Positions 15,081-21,566 of a stretch of 26,264 nucleotides of DNA are shown here, piece after piece (positions within the stretch are counted from its first letter, which is position 1; each line of letters begins with the position of its first letter). Origin of the DNA: Oscillospiraceae bacterium (lineage in GTDB: Bacteria; Bacillota; Clostridia; Oscillospirales; Oscillospiraceae); contig JAHHRR010000024.1 of NCBI GenBank assembly GCA_020025655.1, positions 1 to 26,264 of the forward strand, read 5' to 3'. The position numbers and the translations under genes were made by a program. The notes beneath the pieces were generated by a model that worked only from the letters and a program-made list of their open reading frames with translations, made no database searches and was not told the DNA's origin.

Positions 15081-16357
15081 TACAGCAGAACGGCACCTAA
15101 GGTAAGAATACCGAGGTTTTTTTCGTAAATGTCGGGAAAGTCCGAAATCGGAAGGGGGTTAACTCCCCTGCCGACTTCAACAGTGTAACCGGGCCTGTTG
15201 AAACTTTCAATAAACCAGTCTTTGTAGCCCGCATAACCGGCAAAAAACGGAGTGTTTTCATAAGAATAACCGGAAATTGTGGAAAAGATCTTCGCAATAC
15301 GTTCTGCGTCCGGTGGTTCATAGTTAAGATAGCGCCAGTAAATAACTTCGCCCTGAGAATGGTAAGAAAGTGTTAAAAACGGGCTGAATTTCAGTGTAAA
15401 ATCGTACATGGCACGGCTTTCCGGTGCAGAAAGCGGAGAGTTTCCCACAAATTCACTGGGAGCTGGTGAAATAATTCCTTTTTTGTACTTGTTGATTTTG
15501 GCCTGTTCCCAGCCGGCAGGATACTGCAGGTTTAAATCTGTGCCGGAAATGTTAGCAGACCAGCCGTTCGGGAAGGGAAAACGGGGGTAATCCTTGGAAA
15601 TTTGTACAGCTCTGTTAAAATACTCTCCTCCTGTAAGCTCACCAGTCACAAGATCAATTCCGTCAGGGTTTACCACAGGTATGAGACAAATTGTGGAATA
15701 CTTCATGATATCGGCCGGATTCTGACCGAAAATCAGGTTGCCGTCAGCATAAGCTTTGCACAAATCCTCAGCGAATTTTAAAAGCACAAGGCTTGTAATC
15801 CATTCATTTGCGTGATGGGAAGCGTTGTACAGCACTTTGTTATCGCCGTTTCCGATATAAAGGCACGGAATAGGCTTTCCCATAACGCTTTTTCCGATAT
15901 TTCCCCGTAAAATAAAGGGATAACGGGCAGTCAGACCCTTGATACATGAAAAAATAAGCTCAGAAAAGCAGGGAATTTCGGTAGGAACCACATCAAAAGG
16001 CAAAGGAACGACAACTTTAGTACCTATCAGAAGATTTTCGGGAATAAGCTGAGGATTAGCGGTTTTAATAGCCTGCACAGTACAGCCGTATTTTTCAGAA
16101 AGCTTATAGAAAGTATCCCCGGCTGAAATTTTGTGGAAAACAAAGCCCAGATACCAGGGAGAAAGGGCGTTATGAGTGAGTTTTCCGCAAATACCGTCAG
16201 GATTTAAGCCAAATGTTGATTGAAATGCAGTAACTGCCTTGCGAGTTGCGGAGCCGAAAATGCCGTCGGTATTGAGCGGCCCGAAACCGGCTCTGTTGAG
16301 GGCGAGCTGCATGAAAGCAACAGAAGGGCCGGAGCTGCCGTATTTTAAAATTTTCAT
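15080..16357 (-). CDS. LysM-containing M14 peptidase (gamma-D-glutamyl-diamino acid endopeptidase type)
   Basis: A 425-residue cell-wall peptidase. A peptidoglycan-binding domain lies at 1-65 (YGSSGPSVAFMQLAL, then DGIFGSATRKAVTAFQ) and a LysM domain at about 74-118 (HKISAGDTFYKLSEKYGCT). A zinc carboxypeptidase M14 domain spans about 130-425. Zinc ligands are His182 and Glu185 (HHANEW) and His333 (SYHSQG); Glu394 in VEVGRG is the likely catalytic base. NPDG (230-233) and GTDLNLQYPAGW (272-283) are typical of the endopeptidase I/YqgT group, which cleaves the gamma-D-Glu-meso-diaminopimelate bond in peptidoglycan stems, often in sporulation or muropeptide recycling. No signal peptide is visible, so it may act inside the cell or mother cell. 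AAAGG precedes the ATG. Confidence 0.88.
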   Translation of the reverse strand: MKILKYGSSGPSVAFMQLALNRAGFGPLNTDGIFGSATRKAVTAFQSTFGLNPDGICGKLTHNALSPWYLGFVFHKISAGDTFYKLSEKYGCTVQAIKTANPQLIPENLLIGTKVVVPLPFDVVPTEIPCFSELIFSCIKGLTARYPFILRGNIGKSVMGKPIPCLYIGNGDNKVLYNASHHANEWITSLVLLKFAEDLCKAYADGNLIFGQNPADIMKYSTICLIPVVNPDGIDLVTGELTGGEYFNRAVQISKDYPRFPFPNGWSANISGTDLNLQYPAGWEQAKINKYKKGIISPAPSEFVGNSPLSAPESRAMYDFTLKFSPFLTLSYHSQGEVIYWRYLNYEPPDAERIAKIFSTISGYSYENTPFFAGYAGYKDWFIESFNRPGYTVEVGRGVNPLPISDFPDIYEKNLGILTLGAVLL

Positions 16358-16466
16358 TGCAAAAACCTTTCAAAATAAATTCTATAAGAAATCTATGCAG
16401 AGGCATAAAAGAAAATGAAAGGGGCGGTATATGCAAAACAGCCAAAAACAGAAATCCATTTTTGGT

Positions 16467-16495
16467 TTGTATAAAGCACGGAAAATAGGTATAAT
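16467..16495 (+). promoter_or_regulatory. Strong promoter of the structured leader and msmX-like gene
   Basis: -35 TTGTAT (16467-16472), 17 bases, -10 TATAAT (16490-16495). The transcript would start near 16502, about 180 bases before the ATP-binding protein gene. Apart from this site, 16358-16466 shows no convincing gene. Confidence 0.8.
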
Positions 16496-16501
16496 ATAAA
16501 A

Positions 16502-16683
16502 GGTTCTATACCAAAATAATGTGTGTGTTCGGCTCTCCATATTCTTAGCCGTACACAGCAGAAATTAGGAGGAATATGCCCTTGGCTCAGGGTGCGGCAG
16601 TGTGGAGACCTGTCGTAAAAGCGTGCGGCATAAGCCGGCGTGAGAATGTTCCTAGCGGAGGCTGAACATTTAGAGCTGAAGAT
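16502..16683 (+). ncRNA. Structured 5' leader RNA of unknown family (or small RNA)
   Basis: Between the promoter and the msmX-like start lies RNA with long-range pairing. 16527-16533 pairs with 16661-16667, and 16535-16538 with 16657-16660 (one bulged U). 16541-16547 pairs with 16641-16647, and 16548-16551 with 16636-16639. Together these form a rod of over 20 pairs closing the element. Inside are hairpins 16579-16582/16589-16592 and 16595-16600/16610-16615. GCCGUAC at 16548-16554 can instead pair with GUGCGGC at 16623-16629, and CGGC at 16626-16629 with GCCG at 16634-16637, so exclusive folds exist. The GGAG at 16657-16660 is buried in the outer stem. I could not match it to a riboswitch I know; a 6S-like RNA is another possibility. 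Confidence 0.55.
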
Positions 16684-17865
16684 ATGGCAACTGTAACACT
16701 GAAAAATGTAAAGAAGATCTATCCTTACATCAGCGGTGAAGGCAAAAAGAAGAAAAAGAAGAAGGGCGAGTCTGAGGAGAAGAAAGCAAATCTGCAGATT
16801 ACCGATCAGGGCGTCGTCGCTGTTCAGGAGTTCAATCTGGACATCGCTGATAAGGAATTTATCGTTCTTGTAGGACCTTCCGGCTGCGGTAAATCCACCA
16901 CTCTGAGAATGGTAGCAGGTCTTGAAGAGATATCCGAGGGTGAGCTGTACATTGACGGCAAGCTCATGAACGATGTTGCGCCTAAAGATCGTGATATCGC
17001 AATGGTTTTCCAGAACTATGCCCTGTACCCCCACATGACTGTGTACGAGAATATGGCATTCTCTCTGAAGCTTCGCAAGGAGAGCAAGGAAGTTATAGAT
17101 AAGAAGGTTCGTGAGGCAGCTGAGATTCTGGATATCACCCAGTATCTTGACCGTAAGCCCAAGGCTCTGTCCGGTGGTCAGAGACAGCGTGTTGCTATCG
17201 GCCGTGCAATCGTCCGTGACCCTGCAGTATTCCTGATGGATGAGCCTCTGTCAAACCTTGATGCAAAACTGCGTAACCAGATGCGTGCTGAGATCATCAA
17301 GCTCCGTGAGCGCATCAATACCACCTTTATTTATGTTACCCATGACCAGACTGAGGCAATGACTCTGGGCGACCGCATAGTAATCATGCGTGACGGTTAC
17401 ATCCAGCAGATCGGCACTCCTCAGGAAGTCTTTAATAACCCCCGCAACCTCTTTGTTGCAGGCTTTATCGGCACTCCTCAGATGAACCTGTTTGATGCTC
17501 ACCTGTCTCTTGAAAACGGCAAGTATTTTGTTAATCTGGGCAGCCTGAAGGTAGAGCTTGACGAAGAGAAGCAGGCAAGACTCAAGGCAAACAATGTTCC
17601 GGAACAGGATGTTACTCTGGGTGTCCGCCCCGAGCATACTGATCTTGTAAAGGAAGGCGGCATCACCGCAAAGGTAGATGTTTCCGAAATGATGGGTTCC
17701 TCTGTCCATCTGCATATTACTGCCGAGGGCAAGGATGTTATAATCATTGTACCTACCATTGATATGAAGGATCACTTCAAGATGGGCGATACAGTTCACT
17801 TCACCTTCAAAGGAAATGTTGCTCACGTCTTCAGCAAGGAGAACGAGCGCAACCTGGAGTGGTAA
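16684..17865 (+). CDS. msmX: MsmX/UgpC-type sugar ABC transporter ATP-binding protein
   Basis: A 393-residue ATPase of the carbohydrate-importer (MalK/MsmX/UgpC) type. Walker A is GPSGCGKST (64-72) and the Q-loop is MVFQNYALYPHMTVYENM. The signature LSGGQRQRVAIGRA is followed by Walker B FLMDEPLSNLD, and the H-loop is YVTHDQTEAMTLGDR. A C-terminal TOBE regulatory region contains LGVRPEH. No permease or binding protein gene is adjacent; Bacillus MsmX likewise serves several sugar importers, so a shared role is likely. Between YPYISGEG and the second strand (VVAVQEF) it carries a roughly 25-residue insert that includes seven consecutive lysines (21-27). The ATG lacks a strong ribosome site: GGAGG lies 22 bases away inside the structured leader, and only UAGAG is nearer. 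Confidence 0.93.
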   Translation: MATVTLKNVKKIYPYISGEGKKKKKKKGESEEKKANLQITDQGVVAVQEFNLDIADKEFIVLVGPSGCGKSTTLRMVAGLEEISEGELYIDGKLMNDVAPKDRDIAMVFQNYALYPHMTVYENMAFSLKLRKESKEVIDKKVREAAEILDITQYLDRKPKALSGGQRQRVAIGRAIVRDPAVFLMDEPLSNLDAKLRNQMRAEIIKLRERINTTFIYVTHDQTEAMTLGDRIVIMRDGYIQQIGTPQEVFNNPRNLFVAGFIGTPQMNLFDAHLSLENGKYFVNLGSLKVELDEEKQARLKANNVPEQDVTLGVRPEHTDLVKEGGITAKVDVSEMMGSSVHLHITAEGKDVIIIVPTIDMKDHFKMGDTVHFTFKGNVAHVFSKENERNLEW

Positions 17866-17877
17866 TTTTATAAAAAT

Positions 17878-17907
17878 AAAAAGCAGGGCGAAAGCCCTGC
17901 TTTTTTT
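17878..17907 (+). terminator. msmX-like gene Rho-independent terminator
   Basis: AAGCAGGGC, a GAAA loop and GCCCTGCTT, followed by seven Ts. The A run on its left could let it act on the minus strand as well, where the gene remnant at 17909 ends. Confidence 0.93.
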
Positions 17908-17908
17908 A

Positions 17909-18151
17909 TTAAGGTTTAAAGACCTCATCGGTTTTATGATATGTATAGCTTTTAATATCTAGCTCCGGAACATCATCATATGCTTCCTGCTTGCTGATTT
18001 TAAATGCAGTTCCGTCAAAAGCCATTCTGCCTTGAAGCCCTCCGTCTGAACTGAGAGAGCTGAGCTTGACCAAACGTCCGGCACAGTTCGTTTCATAAGC
18101 ATCCCAGTTCCCGTTTAGCTTAAAATAAACATCAGAAAACGCCGCAAACCG
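17909..18151 (-). pseudogene. 5'-truncated gene remnant (C-terminal fragment, unknown protein)
   Basis: One minus-strand frame is open for 80 codons and ends in a TAA at 17911-17909. It has protein-like composition (for example FKLNGNWDAYETNCAGR and FDGTAFKISKQEAYDDVPEL) and ends TYHKTDEVFKP. It has no plausible start: the only in-frame ATG would leave 38 residues, with no ribosome site. At the upstream side it runs into the GC-rich terminator hairpin of the HAD gene. It is therefore best read as the tail of a former gene whose front half is gone. I do not recognise the family; lipoprotein C-termini often look like this, but that is only an impression. A chance open frame is the alternative. 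Confidence 0.5.
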
Positions 18152-18171
18152 TTATGCGGCTGCGGCGTTTT
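18136..18171 (-). terminator. Terminator-like hairpin after the HAD gene
   Basis: A ten-base stem AAAACGCCGC / GCGGCGTTTT with an inner CCG/CGG pairing. On the minus strand it is followed only by TTTTC, so termination may be partial. It lies 43 bases after the HAD gene stop and overlaps the upstream edge of the gene remnant. Confidence 0.7.
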
Positions 18172-18213
18172 GTCGTATAAAACAAATGGTTTTATAACTG
18201 AAAGCTCGAGTTT

Positions 18214-19008
18214 TTAGTTTTTAGTTGCCTCAGCGTGTTTCACGATGTCACCCACACCGTTCAGAACAATGCTGGGTCTGTAAGCATATGTATTGAGAGT
18301 TTCGGGAGTGGAAACGCCGGAGAGAACCAGAACAGTTGACATTCCGCTTTCCATACCGGAGATAACGTCGGTGTCCATTCTGTCTCCAACCATAACGGCT
18401 TCGGCGGAGTGGCAGCCCAGAAGGCGAAGACCGGTGCGCATCATAAGGGGGTTGGGCTTTCCGCAGAAATAAGCCTGTTTTCCGGAGGCCATTTCGATAG
18501 GTGAAACAAGAGCACGGCAGGCAGGAGCAATACCGTTTTCGATAGGGCCGGAGAGATCGGAGTTTGCGCCGATAAGCTTTGCACCGTTCACAACAAAGTT
18601 AGTAGCTTTGGTGAGGGTATCGAGAGAATATGCCTTGCCCTCCCCTATTACCACATAGTCAGGGTCAACATCATTCATTGTAATGCCTGCATCATAGAGA
18701 GCATTTAAAAGACCTGCCTCACCGATTGCATAAACGGAGCATCCGGGAGACTGCTCTTTTAAGAAAGAAGCGGTAGCGAGTGCGCTGGTGTAGAAATGGT
18801 CCTCGGAAACATCAAGACCCATTCTTGCCAGCTTCTGATGCAGTTCACGGGGAGTGTATCCGCTGTTGTTTGTAAGGAAAAGGAACTGCTTGTTTTCCTT
18901 GTACAACCAGTCAATAAATTCGGCGACACCGGGCAGAACAATATTGCCGTGGTATATAACGCCGTCCATATCGCATAAGAAGCCTTTTTTCTCGTTAAAA
19001 TTTATCAT
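18214..19008 (-). CDS. NagD-like HAD-IIA family phosphatase
   Basis: A 264-residue HAD phosphatase of the NagD/p-nitrophenylphosphatase (IIA) group. Motif I DMDGV (13-17) carries the nucleophile Asp13 and acid/base Asp15. Motif II is TNNSG (46-50). The IIA-type GKPNP (183-187) and motif III/IV GDRMDTD (208-214) follow. Members hydrolyse small phosphorylated metabolites such as nucleotides or sugar phosphates; the substrate cannot be told from sequence. AGGAAG lies about 10 bases before the ATG. It is a single-gene unit divergent from pyrR, which would fit but does not prove a role in nucleotide metabolism. All four motif regions are intact. Confidence 0.92.
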   Translation of the reverse strand: MINFNEKKGFLCDMDGVIYHGNIVLPGVAEFIDWLYKENKQFLFLTNNSGYTPRELHQKLARMGLDVSEDHFYTSALATASFLKEQSPGCSVYAIGEAGLLNALYDAGITMNDVDPDYVVIGEGKAYSLDTLTKATNFVVNGAKLIGANSDLSGPIENGIAPACRALVSPIEMASGKQAYFCGKPNPLMMRTGLRLLGCHSAEAVMVGDRMDTDVISGMESGMSTVLVLSGVSTPETLNTYAYRPSIVLNGVGDIVKHAEATKN

Positions 19009-19122
19009 TAAACAAACACTTCCTGATAATTATATTACTGATTATATATTATAGGTTTTTATGGATTTATACAAGGTGTTTAAGAAAAATTTATTTAAAA
19101 ATTTTGTTAACCGAAAAAAATC

Positions 19123-19138
19123 GTTGTATATATACAAC
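19123..19138. promoter_or_regulatory. 16-base perfect palindrome, possible operator
   Basis: GTTGTATATATACAAC is a perfect inverted repeat in the AT-rich region between the divergent HAD gene and pyrR, 60 bases upstream of the pyrR -35 box. Its TTGTATA-type arms resemble operators of GntR-family repressors, but no regulator gene is in the window. A looser TTGTTCACAA repeat follows at 19146. Confidence 0.4.
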
Positions 19139-19197
19139 AAATGGGTTGTTCACAATTTGTATATAATTATGAGACCATACGAAAGGGCAAAAAGGTC

Positions 19198-19226
19198 TTG
19201 AAATTTAGCCGAGCATAACTTATAAT
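19198..19226 (+). promoter_or_regulatory. pyrR-uraA operon promoter (sigma-A type)
   Basis: -35 TTGAAA (19198-19203), 17 bases, -10 TATAAT (19221-19226). Transcription near 19233 would give a leader of about 150 bases before the pyrR TTG start. A second TATAAT at 19162-19167 has no good -35 box. Confidence 0.85.
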
Positions 19227-19232
19227 CCAAAC

Positions 19233-19353
19233 GATCAAAAAAGATTTTTAAGCTTCGGTACAGAGAGACCGGCAAAATCGCTCATATTTTTGGGATACCT
19301 TACAGGTATCTCTGTATCTGTGTGTCTTGCCGAGAATGGGCAGGACTTTTTTT
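19233..19353 (+). promoter_or_regulatory. PyrR-dependent attenuator leader
   Basis: The leader has a hairpin CGGT (19256-19259) / ACCG (19268-19271) whose loop ACAGAGAG carries the CAGAGAG core of the PyrR-binding loop. CGGCAA (19270-19275) can pair with TTGCCG (19327-19332), an antiterminator that would break both the binding loop and the terminator stem. A terminator closes the leader. This is the known logic of Firmicute pyr operons: UMP-bound PyrR stabilises the binding loop so transcription stops when pyrimidines are plentiful. The middle hairpin GATACC/GGTATC lies inside the antiterminator. The assignment rests on motif and architecture. Confidence 0.82.
19324..19353 (+). terminator. 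Attenuator terminator of pyrR-uraA
   Basis: GTCTTGCC (19324-19331) pairs with GGCAGGAC (19339-19346) and is followed by seven Ts. It lies before the pyrR start, so it is a conditional stop and not an end-of-gene terminator. Confidence 0.88.
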
Positions 19354-19383
19354 ATGCCATTTTCAAGTAAGAGGTGGAAAAAT

Positions 19384-19923
19384 TTGAAAATCAAAGCTCA
19401 AATAATGGATGAAACTGCTGTAAGACGTGCAATTATCCGCATTTCCCATCAAATTGTTGAAAAGAATAAGGGAGCTGAAAATCTGGTATTGGTTGGAATC
19501 CTCCGCAGAGGAGAACCAATAGCCCGAGAGATTAAGGAAAATATCCTTAAAATTGAAGGTGTTGATGTGCCGTGCGGCAGTATAGACATCGGTTTTTACA
19601 GGGATGATCTGGAAACAGCAGCTGATAATCCCACAGTAATGCAGACTAAACTTCCCTTTTCAGTAGATGACAGGGATGTAGTGCTTGTAGATGATGTGAT
19701 TTATACCGGACGCACAGCCCGTGCCGCCATTGAGGCGGTGTTTTCCGGCGGCAGACCCAGAAGCATACAGCTTGCAGAGCTGATAGACCGGGGACACAGG
19801 GAGCTTCCCATAAGACCTGATTATGCAGGAAAGAATATCCCCAGTTCAAAAAGCGAACAGATTGAAGTCAGACTTCCTGAGTATGACGGCGAGACAGGTG
19901 TGTATCTGCTGGGCAGAGAATAA
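19384..19923 (+). CDS. pyrR: Bifunctional pyr operon regulator / uracil phosphoribosyltransferase
   Basis: PyrR binds pyr mRNA leaders in response to UMP/UTP and also has uracil phosphoribosyltransferase activity. The product is 179 residues (Bacillus 181). From KIKAQIMDETAVRRAIIRISHQIVEKNKG it aligns closely with Bacillus PyrR. FYRDDL and the PRPP-binding loop VVLVDDVIYTGRTARAA are intact, as are RGHRELPIR and SSKSEQIEV. The start is TTG at 19384, six bases after AGAGGTGG; the ATG at 19327 lies inside the attenuator terminator and would add 19 unrelated residues. uraA follows after 42 bases. The gene sits directly behind its own PyrR-type leader, so it is probably autoregulated. Confidence 0.95.
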   Translation: MKIKAQIMDETAVRRAIIRISHQIVEKNKGAENLVLVGILRRGEPIAREIKENILKIEGVDVPCGSIDIGFYRDDLETAADNPTVMQTKLPFSVDDRDVVLVDDVIYTGRTARAAIEAVFSGGRPRSIQLAELIDRGHRELPIRPDYAGKNIPSSKSEQIEVRLPEYDGETGVYLLGRE

Positions 19924-19965
19924 AATTGCGCACAGTTAAAATTTATATAAAGAGAGGTATTTCTA

Positions 19966-21330
19966 ATGGGAAATAACGTCACAACCTTTGATGAACCCAT
20001 CTATGATGCCCGCAAGCTTGGTGCTCCCAAGATGCTGGTGTTGGGTATTCAGCATATGTTCGCCATGTTCGGCGCAACAGTTCTTGTTCCTGCACTTACA
20101 GGACTTGATGTTGCAACGACTTTGCTTTTTGCAGGTCTTGGTACATTGCTGTTCCACCTTATAACCAAGGGCAAGGTTCCTGCATTCCTTGGTTCATCCT
20201 TTGCCTTTATCGGCGGATACAATGCAATTCGTACAGTCGGCCTTCTGGCAGACGGCTCTCCCCAGTTTGATAACAGCCTTCTCCCCTATGCCTGCTTCGG
20301 CGTTGCGATTGCAGGACTTATGTATGTTATTCTGTCCCTGCTCTTTAAGACCTTCGGTGTAAAGAAGGTTATGCGCTTCTTCCCTCCTATAGTTACCGGT
20401 CCTATCATAATTTCCATAGGCCTTATTCTTTCCTCTTCTGCAATTACCAACTGCCGTGCTAACAGCATTGTTGCAATAGTAGCTATCCTCATAGTAATCG
20501 GCTTTAATATCTGGGGCAAGGGAATGGCAAAGATAATTCCCATTCTGCTTGGCGTTCTCGGCTCCTACATTTTCGCAGTTATCATTGATCCTGCTGAGCG
20601 TGCAAATGTTGTACAGGCAGTCTCTCAGGCAGAGTGGTTCGGACTTCCTGTTCATTGGGAAAGCACTGTTTTCGGACTTTTCCAGGGTGAAATTGACCAC
20701 GCTGTGCTCTGGTCCTCCATATTTACCATTGTTCCCCTGTCACTTGCAACCATGGTTGAGCATATCGGTGATATCTGCGCCATATCCTCCACCTGCGGCA
20801 AAAACTACATGGTAGACCCCGGCTTCCACCGCACACTTCTGGGTGACGGTCTTGCAACCACTCTTGCATCCCTCTTCGGCGCACCTGCAAACACCACCTA
20901 CGGTGAAAACACCGGTGTTCTGGCACTGTCCAAGGTATATGACCCCAGAGTAATCCGTATAGCAGCCTGCATTGCAATTCTGGTTTCCTTCTGCCCCAAG
21001 TTTGCAGCACTGGTTGCCGCAATGCCCACTGCAACTATCGGCGGTGTATCTCTCATCCTTTACGGTATGATTTCCGCAGTCGGTGTACGTAACGTTGTTG
21101 AAAACAGAGTTGACTTCACCAACACCAGAAACGTTATCATTGCAGCTCTTATCCTTGTACTTGCAATCGGCATCAGCCACAGCGGTCCTATCCAGATCGG
21201 CGTTGTAAGCCTTTCCGGTCTTGCAGTTGCATCTCTGGTAGGTATCGGCCTTAACGCTATCCTCCCCGGCAAGGACTACGAGTTCCAGCAGGAGGACGAA
21301 GGTTCCACCTCTGTTAACTTCAAGGTCTGA
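19966..21330 (+). CDS. uraA: Uracil permease, NCS2 family
   Basis: A 454-residue, strongly hydrophobic NCS2 transporter with about 12-14 membrane segments that brings uracil into the cell with protons. LGIQHMFAMFGATVLVPALTG (26-46), GSSFAFIGGY (76-85), MVEHIGDICAIS (263-274) and NTTYGENTGVLALSKV (309-324) are family hallmarks. Glu265 and Glu314 have the same 49-residue spacing as the uracil-binding Glu241 and Glu290 of Escherichia coli UraA. The position of E. coli His245 is Asp269 here, so a xanthine or other base cannot be excluded on sequence alone. Cotranscription with pyrR and the PyrR leader favour uracil. AGAGAGG precedes the ATG. Confidence 0.92.
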   Translation: MGNNVTTFDEPIYDARKLGAPKMLVLGIQHMFAMFGATVLVPALTGLDVATTLLFAGLGTLLFHLITKGKVPAFLGSSFAFIGGYNAIRTVGLLADGSPQFDNSLLPYACFGVAIAGLMYVILSLLFKTFGVKKVMRFFPPIVTGPIIISIGLILSSSAITNCRANSIVAIVAILIVIGFNIWGKGMAKIIPILLGVLGSYIFAVIIDPAERANVVQAVSQAEWFGLPVHWESTVFGLFQGEIDHAVLWSSIFTIVPLSLATMVEHIGDICAISSTCGKNYMVDPGFHRTLLGDGLATTLASLFGAPANTTYGENTGVLALSKVYDPRVIRIAACIAILVSFCPKFAALVAAMPTATIGGVSLILYGMISAVGVRNVVENRVDFTNTRNVIIAALILVLAIGISHSGPIQIGVVSLSGLAVASLVGIGLNAILPGKDYEFQQEDEGSTSVNFKV

Positions 21331-21356
21331 TAAAGGCAGCATAAAAAACTATAACG

Positions 21357-21388
21357 AAAAAGCTCTCCCGTGCGGGAGAGCTTTTTTA
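21357..21388 (+). terminator. pyrR-uraA Rho-independent terminator
   Basis: AGCTCTCCC, a GTGC loop and GGGAGAGCT with an A run before and a T run after. The 105 bases from here to the next terminator hold no gene; an inverted repeat AACCGGC/GCCGGTT (21443-21449 and 21476-21482) is the only visible structure. Confidence 0.93.
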
Positions 21389-21485
21389 TATAGAAAATAA
21401 GAGATGACAAGTCCGGTGTGATGATTGCAAAGCTCAATTTCAAACCGGCAGCTTGGGGGGCGATCTGCACATTCAGCCGGTTCTG

Positions 21486-21529
21486 AATTATAAAAAAGGA
21501 AGTATCCGAATAAACGGATACTTCCTTTT
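21486..21529 (-). terminator. Nucleoside importer operon terminator
   Basis: A 15-base perfect stem AAAAGGAAGTATCCG / CGGATACTTCCTTTT with a six-base loop, followed on the minus strand by six Ts. It lies 37 bases after the last permease gene stop. Confidence 0.93.
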
Positions 21530-21566
21530 CATTAAGAGAATATAAAATGTACCTGCAAATTTAAGT

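Noticed and set aside
13866..16145. Scattered TTTTCCACA-like sites within the NAGPA-like and M14 peptidase genes
   Set aside because: Single, unclustered and inside coding sequence; no associated AT-rich or trio element.
16417..16476. A 19-codon plus-strand frame before the msmX leader promoter
   Set aside because: Very short, weak ribosome site, and it overlaps the promoter -35 region; no similarity recognised.
18236..18251. parS-like half site TGTTTCACG in the HAD gene
   Set aside because: Only the left nine bases match; the right arm diverges, so there is no palindrome.
21443..21482. AACCGGC/GCCGGTT repeat between two terminators as an RNA gene or insertion-element end
   Set aside because: Only 7-base arms, no promoter and no target duplication seen; too weak to call.
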